A stretch of 39,197 nucleotides of DNA. Origin: a bacterium (GTDB lineage Bacteria; Margulisbacteria; Marinamargulisbacteria; SXXA01; JAHFDB01). A model generated the notes under the pieces. It worked only from the letters and a program-made list of their open reading frames with translations. It was not told where the DNA came from and did no database searches. Below, piece by piece: positions 1 to 7,538 of the stretch. How positions within the stretch are numbered: the stretch's first letter is position 1; each line of letters starts with the position of its first letter. The stretch covers positions 1 through 39,197 of the forward strand of contig JAHFDB010000010.1 of NCBI GenBank assembly GCA_023249195.1, in the 5' to 3' direction. The translations under genes and the position numbers were made by a program.

Positions 1-219
1 CTTTTTTATTTTTTTTGCCATTTTTGTAGATGCCGTTTGCGGGTGTAGTGGGTTTTTTATTCTGCATATAAAAGAGTGATTCAGCCCATTTTTTTTACAG
101 AATTCCCCCTGCGTGTTATATATGTCTGGATCAATTGAGGCTGTAAATATATCGGCTCTAAGCTTGTATTTTTTTATCATGTCTATAAATATATACATTT
201 AGCTTTATAGTGTCAATAG

Positions 220-252
220 AAATACAATGGAAATACAAATAAAATACAATGG
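220..252. repeat. Three tandem 11-bp direct repeats (operator-like)
   Basis: The units AAATACAATGG (220-230), AAATACAAATA (231-241) and AAATACAATGG (242-252) follow each other without a gap. The first and third are identical. The 11-bp period is close to one helical turn, so a protein bound to each unit would lie on one DNA face. The array ends 3 bp before the ATG of the XRE-like gene, which suggests autoregulation. Each unit also carries a -10-like TACAAT/TACAAA, so a plain promoter-repeat explanation is possible. Confidence 0.6.
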
Positions 253-255
253 TAT

Positions 256-627
256 ATGCTTTCGAATTTGATGCGGTTATATCTAGATAGGAGGGGTTGG
301 GCAGTTTATTATCTTCATAGATTGAGCATTGAACGAGATCCAAAAAGAGAAGGGGTTTCTACAACACAGATAAACAAAATATTGAAAAATAAGGTAAAAG
401 ATCCATCGCCCACTCTATTGAGAAAATTGTCTGATATCCTTGAAATCCCGTGGATTGATGTTCTTTTGGCCGCAGGGTATATAAAAAAAGAGGATCTTGT
501 TATTACAAACAAAGAGGAGATTGACCCAGAGATAGGAGCCGTAATAATTCAAATACAGCGCCTTGATTCCGATAAGAAAAAGATAATTATCAATACAATA
601 AAAACGCTTTTGAAAGGGCTGCAATGA
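256..627 (+). CDS. XRE-like helix-turn-helix regulator
   Basis: This 123-aa protein is probably a DNA-binding repressor. Residues about 10-75 show the helical pattern of a Cro/CI-type domain: a recognition-like segment GVSTTQINKIL (residues 33-43), then PSPTLLRKLSDILEI, the usual last helices of the fold. The rest is a short charged tail that may dimerise. The first helix is atypical, so a remote homologue is possible. The start is ATG 256; ATG 271 is an alternative that would leave more room between the 11-bp repeats and the coding start. No Shine-Dalgarno sequence is visible for either. The gene overlaps the next one by ATGA, so the two are probably co-transcribed. Base composition is clearly richer in A/T than the core genes downstream, as expected for acquired DNA. 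Confidence 0.65.
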   Translation: MLSNLMRLYLDRRGWAVYYLHRLSIERDPKREGVSTTQINKILKNKVKDPSPTLLRKLSDILEIPWIDVLLAAGYIKKEDLVITNKEEIDPEIGAVIIQIQRLDSDKKKIIINTIKTLLKGLQ

Positions 628-1232
628 AAAAAATCACAACCTTAAGCTTATGTGTTTTTTTGCTTTTCGGAAAATTATTTGCTCTTGATATTCCGACAAA
701 AGACTCCACGTTAAGCCCTCCAAATTATGGGAATTTAACAGTTAGGAATTACACAAAAATTGGCCAGTTTGATTCTTTAGGAAATACAGTTGAAGTCAAA
801 CTACAAGAAGAATGCTCTCCAGAAGGAAATTCTTATCAAATTTTGTTTTATTGCTGGACAGATGATTATAAATTTGAAACAGGTTCTATATGTTTAGAAG
901 AAGGAAAGGCTTTTTTAACCGAATATTCAAAAATAAGAGATATCTTGCAGTCAGCAATAACAAAAAAACAAGAAATTAGAATATCAAATTACAAAATATC
1001 AGAAAGCTTCTCTATCAATACAAGTACGAAATTTGGTATTTGCCATTTAACTATCTATTGCGGATATAGTCCAATAATACTATCTTTCCCAAATATTGTT
1101 TATGTCAATAAAAAATACATACCGGATAAAAGATCAGGGATTTATTTTCTTGATTTGCTAGCAGAAAACATAAAAAAAGCTGCTCGAATGATTGAAATAG
1201 ACGATAAAAAATTTAGTCAGGGCATAGAATAA
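624..1232 (+). CDS. Exported protein of unknown function
   Basis: I do not recognise this 202-aa protein. It has a typical signal peptide: KK at residues 2-3, a hydrophobic stretch to about residue 18, and a plausible cleavage site near FA-LD (residues 20-22). The mature part is rich in Asn, Ile, Lys and Tyr with several Cys (for example in EECSPEG, FYCWTD, GSICLEE, FGICHL and IYCGYS), so disulfides are possible outside the cytoplasm. It shows no membrane segment after the signal and no recognised catalytic motif. The start ATG overlaps the stop of the XRE-like gene (ATGA), and the recombinase gene begins 3 bases after its stop, so it is the middle gene of a three-gene cassette. It is strongly AT-rich. 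A role as element cargo is inference only. Confidence 0.6.
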   Translation: MKKITTLSLCVFLLFGKLFALDIPTKDSTLSPPNYGNLTVRNYTKIGQFDSLGNTVEVKLQEECSPEGNSYQILFYCWTDDYKFETGSICLEEGKAFLTEYSKIRDILQSAITKKQEIRISNYKISESFSINTSTKFGICHLTIYCGYSPIILSFPNIVYVNKKYIPDKRSGIYFLDLLAENIKKAARMIEIDDKKFSQGIE

Positions 1233-1235
1233 ACA

Positions 1236-2792
1236 ATGTCTAATCGATGCGCCATATACTGCCGATACTCTGCCTCAAAACAGGATCACGGATACTCACT
1301 AGAGGCACAACGGGACTCATGTATTGAATATGCTCAGAAGCAGGGATGGGAGGTACTCCGGTTATTCGAAGACAAAGCGGTCACCGGAACAAATGACCAG
1401 AGAAAAGCGTTCCAAGAAATGCTCGAATTGGCCACAATTGAGAAAAAATCGCCATTCGAGATCCTTTTGGTCCACAATACAAACCGATTCGCTCGCAACC
1501 GATTGGATTCCGTCGTAAATAAGCAGCTCCTCAAAAAACACGGCGTGCGGGTCGTTTCTGTTATGCAGCCATATCTAAGCAACGGCTCCCCAGAGGATGT
1601 CATCCTGGAGGGGTTTTTTGAGGCCCTGGATGAGTATTACTCAAAGAATCTTGCTCGTGAAACACTAAAGGGCATGAGAAAGCACATTCAAAATGGATAC
1701 TGGAAAGGAGGAATCCCTCCTCTTGGGTATATGTTGAATCGTGGTATTTTCGAAGGAAAGCAACGCTCAAAACTCATCCCAAACCCGTCCGAAGAGGTCG
1801 CAATCATCAAGATGTTCAAACTGTATTCAAAAGGGTTTGGGTATAAATCCATAGTTAATCAGCTTTTTTCTGCTGGTATTAAAGGGCGTTTAGGCTCCAA
1901 TTTCTCAATCACTCAGGTGCAAAAGATCATCAAAAACGAGAACTATATTGGGATTGCCAATTTTGGACATGGGGATCAGGCTGTTCGTGTAGAAAATGCG
2001 CACCCGCCCCTAATCGATGACGCCCTATTTGAAAAGTGCAATTCAATGCTCAAAAAGAAAGATTTTGTGCGTCCAAAATACAACAACAGCTATCTGCTAT
2101 CTGGAATTCTATACTGCGAATGTGGGGCCCACATGGTTGGGCACTCTGCAAAATCAGGCAAGTATTTTTATTATGTTTGCAACGACCGGATAAAAAAGGC
2201 TTCATGTAATTTAAAGAAAATCCCGAGAGATAAGTTGGAATCTGTGGTGATAAATGAGATTAGAAACGCCCTCATAACAAAGGAAAATGTCAAAAAAATC
2301 TTGAAAGAGATTGTCTCAGAAATGAAGGAGAACCGTAGTGGAAAGAACAAAGAATTGCTACAAATAGACTCCGAATTAGAGGACTCTAAACGCCGGATCG
2401 GACGTCTTTTGTCTCGATTAGAGGAATCCGACACCCTCCATATCGATGACATTGGCCCTAGAATCAGAGAACTTCGGGAGAAGGTATACACACTAACCAA
2501 TAAGCGCATTGAAATAGAATCTGTTCTTAGAACGACAGTTATCCCTAAAAAACTGACAATGGAAGAATCGATTGAGTCCATGCTCGAAATGGTCAAAGAA
2601 GTTATCGAAATGAAATCGTGGAATAAACAGGTGGTTCAAGATATAATTCAGAGCATTAGGATCGAGGGCGACTTTGCAAAAATTGAGTACAAAATGCCAA
2701 GCATTTCTGGTACGCATAGCGAGAATTTTGGTAGCCCCACGGGGAATCGAACCCCGGCTGCAAGCTTGAAAAGCTCGTGTCCTAACCACTAG
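1236..2792 (+). CDS. Large serine recombinase (site-specific integrase)
   Basis: This 518-aa protein is a large serine recombinase that would integrate and excise the surrounding element. The N-terminal resolvase domain (about 3-150) has the nucleophile context YCRYSASKQ (Ser12) and the arginine motif NRFARNR (83-89). A recombinase domain follows (about 155-265, with KGGIPPLGY). A zinc-ribbon has Cys294, Cys296, Cys315 and Cys324. A charged coiled-coil lies at about 350-425 and is typical of integrases that control direction. The last 20 or so codons are the antisense of the tRNA-Glu gene (residues GSPTGNRTP are the hallmark), so the frame ends inside the tRNA at 2792. The C-terminus is thus probably created by integration. 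The start lies 3 bases after the preceding stop. Confidence 0.93.
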   Translation: MSNRCAIYCRYSASKQDHGYSLEAQRDSCIEYAQKQGWEVLRLFEDKAVTGTNDQRKAFQEMLELATIEKKSPFEILLVHNTNRFARNRLDSVVNKQLLKKHGVRVVSVMQPYLSNGSPEDVILEGFFEALDEYYSKNLARETLKGMRKHIQNGYWKGGIPPLGYMLNRGIFEGKQRSKLIPNPSEEVAIIKMFKLYSKGFGYKSIVNQLFSAGIKGRLGSNFSITQVQKIIKNENYIGIANFGHGDQAVRVENAHPPLIDDALFEKCNSMLKKKDFVRPKYNNSYLLSGILYCECGAHMVGHSAKSGKYFYYVCNDRIKKASCNLKKIPRDKLESVVINEIRNALITKENVKKILKEIVSEMKENRSGKNKELLQIDSELEDSKRRIGRLLSRLEESDTLHIDDIGPRIRELREKVYTLTNKRIEIESVLRTTVIPKKLTMEESIESMLEMVKEVIEMKSWNKQVVQDIIQSIRIEGDFAKIEYKMPSISGTHSENFGSPTGNRTPAASLKSSCPNH

Positions 2793-2803
2793 ACGATGGG
2801 GCC
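2729..2803 (-). tRNA. tRNA-Glu (anticodon TTC), CCA encoded
   Basis: Read on the minus strand, this folds as a 75-nt tRNA. The acceptor strand GGCCCCA pairs with TGGGGCT (one G-T at the end). The D-arm holds GTCTAGTGGTTAGGAC. The anticodon stem CGAGC/GCTTG encloses the loop TTTTCAA with anticodon TTC. The T-arm is CGGGG-TTCGATT-CCCCG. The discriminator is A, followed by an encoded CCA at 2731-2729. The 3' half overlaps the end of the serine recombinase gene on the other strand. Confidence 0.96.
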
Positions 2804-2837
2804 ATAGAGAAGAAATCACAATGGCAACGGGATCGAA

Positions 2838-2867
2838 ATAGTATCATAATTTGCAGGTGCAGATCAA
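2838..2867 (-). promoter_or_regulatory. Promoter of tRNA-Glu
   Basis: On the minus strand, TTGATC (2867-2862) and TACTAT (2843-2838) are separated by 18 bp. TG one base upstream of the -10 makes it an extended -10. Predicted transcription would begin near 2831, about 28 nt before the mature tRNA 5' end. This is a consensus match only. Confidence 0.5.
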
Positions 2868-2890
2868 CCTGTATTATTTCTATCCCAAAC

Positions 2891-2920
2891 TTGTCATTTT
2901 TACCCTTTTTAAGATACAGT
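2891..2920 (+). promoter_or_regulatory. Possible promoter of pyk
   Basis: TTGTCA (2891-2896) lies 18 bp before TACAGT (2915-2920), which is 7 nt before the pyk ATG. No Shine-Dalgarno sequence is present, so transcription would start almost at the ATG. The -10 match is weak (4 of 6). Confidence 0.3.
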
Positions 2921-2927
2921 TGTGTGT

Positions 2928-4394
2928 ATGAATTCTATACCTCATTTTCAGTTGGATCGAAAAACAAAAATCATTGCAACATTGGGCCCTGCGTCCAACA
3001 ATAAAATCACCTTGCTGGCTATGTTTAAAGCCGGCGTCGATGTCATTCGCTTAAATGCTTCTCACGAGGCCCATCCTGATGTTATTAAGGCTCAGGTCAA
3101 ACTCATCCGACAAGCAGCCAAGGCAGCAGGAAAGTCGGTCGGTATTTTTCTGGATTTACAGGGTCCAAAAATTCGAACGGGACTTTTTAAAGAGAAAAAA
3201 ATTGAGCTCAAAACCGGAGCCACTTTTGTCCTAACTTCTGAGGATATTCTAGGTACAGCTGAACGCGCCTCTGTTACTTATGCCGGATTTGCACAGGATG
3301 TGCAGGTAGGCCAACCTTTGTATATTGACGATGGGAAGGTTCAATTACATATCACCGCGATCAAAGGCCATAATGTGAGCTGTGTCGTCAAAAGAGGAGG
3401 GACTGTCTCTAACCATAAAGGCATTAACCTTCCGCTGACCCGCATTCGCATGTCGGCCTTAACCGATAAAGACCGTGAAGATGTCCAATTGGCCATTGAT
3501 AACAAGCTAGACTACATTGCCCTCTCTTTTGTTTCTTCGGCCTCTGATGTCGAAGAATTAAGAAGCTATATCGGTGAATTGGGAAGCACAGACATTAAGA
3601 TCATTTCAAAAATAGAACGTCAATTTGCTATTGATCATATTATTCCGATCATTGAAGCCTCGGATGCTGTCATGGTTGCTCGAGGTGATTTAGGCGTTGA
3701 AATTGGGGTTGAAAACGTCCCTAAAACACAAAAAATGATCATTCGAGAATCCAACCGAAGAATCAAGCCCGTCATTGTGGCTACTCAAATGCTCGAAAGT
3801 ATGATTCAAGCTGAAACAGCAACTCGAGCCGAAGTCTCTGATGTTGCAAATGCTGTTTACGATGGATGTGATGCGGTAATGCTTTCTGGTGAAACGGCTA
3901 TGGGCATTGATCCTCCGAATGTGATTAAAACAATGACCACCATTTGCTTAGCCTCAGATCGGCACATGATGGATATTAAACGGGAAGACACACCTGAAAA
4001 AAATGTTTTTGCTCAGCACACTACCGCCACTTCTTTTTGTAAGGCTGCAGACCAGATTGCCGAGGAAAATCATGCAAAAATTATTATGGCATTTACGAGT
4101 TCTGGAAACACGCCCCTTATTGCCTCAAAACTAAATCCCGCCATGCCCATTATTGCCCCTACAGACGAAGAGGCTATTTGTTGCAGAATGTCTCTTTATC
4201 GAGGCGTGATGCCCATTTTAATGCCCAAGAAATTTCGAGACATCCATCGTTGGAACGACATGATTCATTTGGCTATTAAAAATGCAAAGTCATTGGGCAT
4301 TGTTGATCACGGAGACCATGTTGTGGTCACTGCAGGCGTTCCCATTGGGCAGTCTAACGGTATCAATTCTATTCGCATAGTCAATGTGAGTTAA
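2928..4394 (+). CDS. pyk: Pyruvate kinase
   Basis: This 488-aa enzyme transfers phosphate from phosphoenolpyruvate to ADP, giving pyruvate and ATP, the last step of glycolysis in the cytoplasm. The sequence shows the full family plan: TKIIATLGPAS near the N-terminus, the phosphate-binding KIRTG (81-85), the active-site Lys228 in IISKIE, the metal site ARGDLGVEIG, ATQMLESM, and a C-terminal regulatory domain. Arg41 is followed by LNASH, where most enzymes have a Phe in place of Ala; this is a mild oddity near the active site. ATG 2928 is chosen over the in-frame GTG at 2922 because homologues begin just before the RKTKIIATLGP segment. serC follows after 12 bases, so the two probably form one transcript. 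Confidence 0.96.
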   Translation: MNSIPHFQLDRKTKIIATLGPASNNKITLLAMFKAGVDVIRLNASHEAHPDVIKAQVKLIRQAAKAAGKSVGIFLDLQGPKIRTGLFKEKKIELKTGATFVLTSEDILGTAERASVTYAGFAQDVQVGQPLYIDDGKVQLHITAIKGHNVSCVVKRGGTVSNHKGINLPLTRIRMSALTDKDREDVQLAIDNKLDYIALSFVSSASDVEELRSYIGELGSTDIKIISKIERQFAIDHIIPIIEASDAVMVARGDLGVEIGVENVPKTQKMIIRESNRRIKPVIVATQMLESMIQAETATRAEVSDVANAVYDGCDAVMLSGETAMGIDPPNVIKTMTTICLASDRHMMDIKREDTPEKNVFAQHTTATSFCKAADQIAEENHAKIIMAFTSSGNTPLIASKLNPAMPIIAPTDEEAICCRMSLYRGVMPILMPKKFRDIHRWNDMIHLAIKNAKSLGIVDHGDHVVVTAGVPIGQSNGINSIRIVNVS

Positions 4395-4401
4395 AAAGGA
4401 G
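4395..4401 (+). promoter_or_regulatory. Ribosome binding site of serC
   Basis: AAAAGGAG-type sequence (AAAGGAG core) lies 5-6 nt before the serC ATG at 4407. It supports that start and translation independent of pyk. Confidence 0.6.
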
Positions 4402-4406
4402 TTTCA

Positions 4407-5501
4407 ATGTCACCCAAACGGATTTACAACTTTAGTGCAGGTCCTGGTGTTTTACCTGAATCTGTTCTTGTTCAAGCTCAAGAAGATATGGTGAATTACA
4501 AGGGAATTGGCCTTTCTGTGATGGAAATGAGTCATCGGTCCAAACCTTTTGAGGCTATTCTTTCGCAGGCAGAGAGTGCTTTGCGCAGATTAATGGGCAT
4601 TCCTGACAATTATACGGTTTTATTTTTACAAGGTGGGGCAAGTTTGCAATTTTCTATGGTACCTATGAACTTATACCTTGAGAATAAACCCATCGATATC
4701 GTTCATACAGGGGTTTGGTCGGCCAAGGCTATAGATGAACTTAAAAAAGTGGCGCCCTATACAGTGGTTGCTTCAAGTGAAAAAGAGAAATTTACGCATA
4801 TCCCAACCGTTGAGGCCTCTGCGTTAAATCCAGACGCCTCCTATGTCCATATCACCTCTAATAACACCATTTATGGAACTCAGTGGAGCTCTCAATTTCT
4901 CAATACTGGAGAGGTTCCCTTAGTTGCAGACATGTCTTCCGATATTTTGTCTAGAAAAATTGATATCTCTCAATTTGGACTCATCTACGCAGGTGCTCAG
5001 AAAAACATGGGTCCTGCAGGCGTAACCGTTGTTATTATTCGAAAAGACCTGCTCGAAAGAACGCCCTCTCATTTACCCACCATGTTGCAATATAAGGTTC
5101 AAGCGAAGAATGTGTCACTTTACAACACCCCCCCTACCTACAGCATCTATATTCTAGGGCTTGTTTTACAATGGCTTGAGGCTCTGGGTGGCATTGATGC
5201 TATCGAGGCCCACAATGAACTAAAAGCAGCTTTACTCTATGAAGCAATCGAATCCAGTGCTTTTTATTATTGCCCCAACGTCAAAGCTTGTCGCTCTAAA
5301 ATGAATGTGGTGTTTCGTATTCATGGCAATCAAGAAGATCTTGAAACTCAATTTGTGAGCGAAGCTTCTCAGCAGGGTTTATGTGAGCTTAAGGGACATC
5401 GGTCGGTAGGCGGATTAAGAGCCTCACTCTATAATGCACAGAGCATTGAGAGCGTGAAGGCGTTGGTCGCTTTTATGAAAGAATTTGAACGCAAACACTG
5501 A
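4407..5501 (+). CDS. serC: Phosphoserine aminotransferase
   Basis: This 364-aa PLP enzyme converts 3-phosphohydroxypyruvate and glutamate into phosphoserine and 2-oxoglutarate in serine synthesis; the family can also act in pyridoxine synthesis. The N-terminus YNFSAGPGVLPESVL is diagnostic. The phosphate-cup segment LFLQGGASLQF follows, and the PLP lysine is Lys199 in AGAQKNMGPAG. The C-terminal GHRSVGGLRASLYNA is the substrate-binding signature. Length is normal. It follows pyk by 12 bases with a good ribosome site. A strong promoter just downstream starts a new unit at the ferredoxin gene. Confidence 0.96.
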   Translation: MSPKRIYNFSAGPGVLPESVLVQAQEDMVNYKGIGLSVMEMSHRSKPFEAILSQAESALRRLMGIPDNYTVLFLQGGASLQFSMVPMNLYLENKPIDIVHTGVWSAKAIDELKKVAPYTVVASSEKEKFTHIPTVEASALNPDASYVHITSNNTIYGTQWSSQFLNTGEVPLVADMSSDILSRKIDISQFGLIYAGAQKNMGPAGVTVVIIRKDLLERTPSHLPTMLQYKVQAKNVSLYNTPPTYSIYILGLVLQWLEALGGIDAIEAHNELKAALLYEAIESSAFYYCPNVKACRSKMNVVFRIHGNQEDLETQFVSEASQQGLCELKGHRSVGGLRASLYNAQSIESVKALVAFMKEFERKH

Positions 5502-5502
5502 A

Positions 5503-5531
5503 TTGACGAATAGAGCGTGAGTGAATATACT
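5503..5531 (+). promoter_or_regulatory. Sigma-70-type promoter of the ferredoxin gene
   Basis: TTGACG (5503-5508) and TATACT (5526-5531) are separated by exactly 17 bp in the gap between serC and the ferredoxin gene. This is one of the best consensus promoters in the window. Transcription would start near 5538, leaving a 25-nt leader that carries the AGGAGG ribosome site. Confidence 0.75.
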
Positions 5532-5549
5532 TTCTTCCAGATTTATTTT

Positions 5550-5555
5550 AGGAGG
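5550..5555 (+). promoter_or_regulatory. Ribosome binding site of the ferredoxin gene
   Basis: A perfect AGGAGG lies 8 nt before ATG 5564. It shows that this organism uses classical Shine-Dalgarno initiation at some genes, in contrast to several starts that have none. Confidence 0.75.
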
Positions 5556-5563
5556 CTTAACAA

Positions 5564-5818
5564 ATGGCACAATTGTGGATTAATGAGACAGAAGTAGAGA
5601 TTGAAGATGGATCAAAAATTGTTGATGCAATCGAAGAAGCAGGGGTTCCTATTGGATGTAGCAATGGTGTCTGTGGTACTTGTGAGATTCAAGTCACTGA
5701 AGGCATGGAAAATCTTTCTGAATTAAACGATGAAGAAAAAGACCTTGGAATGGAAGGCAATAAACGTTTAGGTTGCCAATGTGACATCAAGTCTGGCACC
5801 GTAAAGATCACCTTTTAA
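5564..5818 (+). CDS. [2Fe-2S] plant-type ferredoxin
   Basis: This 84-aa acidic protein carries electrons through one [2Fe-2S] cluster. The ligands are visible as Cys32, Cys37 and Cys40 (CSNGVCGTC) and Cys71 in RLGCQC, with an extra Cys73. The spacing Cx4CxxC followed by a C-terminal Cys is that of the plant/adrenodoxin-like fold, and the length is normal for a stand-alone domain. It has its own promoter and a strong ribosome site, suggesting high expression. The gene after it encodes an exported thioredoxin with a 3-base gap, so the two are co-transcribed. Its redox partner is not shown; the thioredoxin-reductase-like flavoprotein at 36361-37326 that lacks active-site cysteines is a candidate, by inference. 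Confidence 0.92.
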   Translation: MAQLWINETEVEIEDGSKIVDAIEEAGVPIGCSNGVCGTCEIQVTEGMENLSELNDEEKDLGMEGNKRLGCQCDIKSGTVKITF

Positions 5819-5821
5819 GCG

Positions 5822-6292
5822 ATGATTAAGCGTGCTGTCGGAATAGTCTGTTTATTTTCATGCCTGTTGTCTGTTCCGACAGTAGCAAAATCGGTTTCCG
5901 ATTTTAGTTTAAATACACTCAACAAAGGTTCCTTTTCTTTGAAGGATTATAAAGGCAAGGTTCTGGTAGTTAATTTCTTTGCTACGTGGTGTCCTCCTTG
6001 CAATGCTGAAATCCCCCATTTTGTTTCTCTCCAAAAGCAATATGGTACAAAAGGGTTGGTCATTTTAGGGGTTTCTGAAGACGATGAACCTGCCCCGTTA
6101 AGTCCCTTCATTTCAAAGTTTCACATTCAATATCCTGTTGGAATGGCTACTCCAACAATGGCTAAAGTTTTTGGACGGTTTTCTAGTATTCCCACCACTT
6201 TTATTATAGACAAGACAGGACACATCACAGAAACAGTAAAGGGCTATGCCTCAAAAGAAGAGTGGGAAGCAAAAATAAAGCCCCTTCTATAA
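5822..6292 (+). CDS. TlpA/ResA-type exported thioredoxin-like protein
   Basis: This 156-aa protein is a membrane-anchored or periplasmic thiol-disulfide oxidoreductase. Residues 1-22 form a signal peptide or anchor (KR, then a hydrophobic run ending VPTVAKS). The redox motif is WCPPC with Cys57 and Cys60, preceded by VVNFFATW as in TlpA and ResA. A cis-proline element is seen in SIPTTFIID. Such proteins reduce disulfides in exported apocytochromes or other envelope proteins. No cytochrome maturation genes lie nearby, so the substrate is unknown. It starts 3 bases after the ferredoxin stop, and the DUF4416 gene starts 7 bases after its end. Confidence 0.9.
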   Translation: MIKRAVGIVCLFSCLLSVPTVAKSVSDFSLNTLNKGSFSLKDYKGKVLVVNFFATWCPPCNAEIPHFVSLQKQYGTKGLVILGVSEDDEPAPLSPFISKFHIQYPVGMATPTMAKVFGRFSSIPTTFIIDKTGHITETVKGYASKEEWEAKIKPLL

Positions 6293-6299
6293 TCTTCTA

Positions 6300-6806
6300 A
6301 TGGGTATTCCCATCGCCTTTTCTCAAGCTGTTTTCTTTATTGGTTTTCTTACCTCTCAACCGGAACTTATTACCCGCGCACACTCTGATTTAGTGAACAT
6401 TTTTGGCCCGATTTCTGAAACAACCCTGCCGATAGCATTTGACCACTCGTCCTATTACCAAGAGGAAATGGGCGCACCTCTTTATAAGCATTGGGTCTTT
6501 TTTTCAAACCTGCAGTCTCCGAACACTATTTCTAGCACAAAACTTGAAACCAATCGCATTGAATGCCTATATTCAAACGAGTCAGGGCGCAAAATCAACC
6601 TTGACCCTGGGTTTCTAACCCCCCATAATGTTGTGCTTCTGAGCACAAAAAACTATGCCCATCGCATTCCCTTGCAGAATGGAATCTATGCAGAACTTGA
6701 ACTCATCTATACACAAGGACATTATCAAAAATTGCCTTGGACCTATCCTGATTATCTTCTTTCTACTCTTCAAAATAGCTTCCAAAAAAATCGATTAAAC
6801 CATTGA
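6300..6806 (+). CDS. DUF4416 family protein
   Basis: This 168-aa protein matches my recollection of the DUF4416 family, which has no established function. Characteristic segments are FDHSSYYQEEMG near residue 48, KLETNRIE, GRKINLDPGFLTPHNVVLLSTKNYAHRI in the middle (with NLDPG and LLSTKN), the GIYAELELIY strand, and the C-terminal WTYPDYL. It has no signal peptide and would be cytoplasmic. The gene sits between the exported thioredoxin gene and aroD on one strand, but aroD has its own predicted promoter, so a functional link is not implied. The start ATG 6300 is the only reasonable one; no clear ribosome site precedes it. Confidence 0.85.
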   Translation: MGIPIAFSQAVFFIGFLTSQPELITRAHSDLVNIFGPISETTLPIAFDHSSYYQEEMGAPLYKHWVFFSNLQSPNTISSTKLETNRIECLYSNESGRKINLDPGFLTPHNVVLLSTKNYAHRIPLQNGIYAELELIYTQGHYQKLPWTYPDYLLSTLQNSFQKNRLNH

Positions 6807-6813
6807 ATTCGTA

Positions 6814-6822
6814 TGCTATACT
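6814..6822 (+). promoter_or_regulatory. Extended -10 promoter of aroD
   Basis: TGCTATACT forms an extended -10 element (TG-N-TATACT) in the 24-bp gap before aroD. A poor -35 TTAAAC (6795-6800) lies 16 bp upstream. The -10 ends only 8 nt before the ATG, so the mRNA would start close to the ATG itself and be leaderless or nearly so. No Shine-Dalgarno sequence is present. Confidence 0.55.
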
Positions 6823-6830
6823 GACCTCAC

Positions 6831-7538
6831 ATGCACCTTATTTCTCTAGGACCTGAAACACTTGGACGTCGCCCTCATATTATTGGCAGTCTGACTCACA
6901 CTATTTCAAAAGACATGTGCGATAGACTCTATGCCTCTGGGATTCGTTTTTTAGAGATTAGGGCCGATCTTTTTCCCGATGATTTTGACTCGGTGTTAAC
7001 CTTTTCAAAATGGCTTCAAGAGGATGGTCGTTTTGGCCTTTTGGGAACGCTAAGAGAAACCCCTGACAACAAAAGTCATAGAACATCGCTATTTTCTTCC
7101 TGGATGCCCTATATAGATGCCATTGATATTGAAATTGACACGCCCATTCGATATCAACTCATGCGCCTTGCTACTCAAAATAACAAAAAATCCATACTTT
7201 CTTATCATCATTATGAAAAAACCCCCTCTAACGATGAGTTAGCCTCATTTGTCGAGATCTACCGACATACAGAACCTGATATTCTTAAAATTGCTGTTCA
7301 CGCAACCTGCCGTGACGACAGTGCAAGATTCATGCGATGGATTTATTCGCAAAATGATGTAAACCTGATTGGAATTTCAATGGGGCCACATGGGGCCTTA
7401 ACGCGGATATGTGCGCCTCTGTTTGGATCGATGATGTCCTATGGCTATGTTCAAAACTCCGTTGCCCCAGGGCAGCTGAGCGTTTTTGATCTGTCCGAGG
7501 CTTTTCAGAAATATTATCCTGACTTCACCCGCCCATGA
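6831..7538 (+). CDS. aroD: 3-dehydroquinate dehydratase, type I
   Basis: This 235-aa class I aldolase-type enzyme removes water from 3-dehydroquinate to give 3-dehydroshikimate, the third step of the shikimate pathway. Active-site elements are visible: Glu42 and Arg44 in FLEIRAD, Arg75, the catalytic His pair in SYHHYEKTP (126-127), Schiff-base Lys153 in DILKIAV, and APGQLS near the C-terminus that closes the barrel. It is a single-domain protein, not fused to shikimate dehydrogenase. The last codons overlap the next gene by 4 bp (ATGA). A start at ATG 6831 lies 8 nt after a good -10 element, with no ribosome site. Confidence 0.95.
   Translation: MHLISLGPETLGRRPHIIGSLTHTISKDMCDRLYASGIRFLEIRADLFPDDFDSVLTFSKWLQEDGRFGLLGTLRETPDNKSHRTSLFSSWMPYIDAIDIEIDTPIRYQLMRLATQNNKKSILSYHHYEKTPSNDELASFVEIYRHTEPDILKIAVHATCRDDSARFMRWIYSQNDVNLIGISMGPHGALTRICAPLFGSMMSYGYVQNSVAPGQLSVFDLSEAFQKYYPDFTRP

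Noticed and set aside
1-219. Search for a left attachment repeat or inverted ends of the element
   Set aside because: No copy of the tRNA-Glu 3' sequence or matching inverted repeat was found by eye in this stretch; only T-rich runs are present.
158-343. A 61-codon open frame on the minus strand near the left end
   Set aside because: AT-rich, crosses the 11-bp repeats and the start of the XRE-like gene, and has no ribosome site or recognisable protein pattern.
256-1232. Toxin-antitoxin reading of the XRE-like gene plus the following gene
   Set aside because: The second protein has a clear signal peptide and no toxin fold motif, and it is much larger than usual partners. A regulator with exported cargo fits better.
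2493-2819. Minus-strand open frame across the recombinase end and tRNA-Glu
   Set aside because: It is the antisense of the recombinase and runs through a tRNA gene; no protein family pattern is visible.
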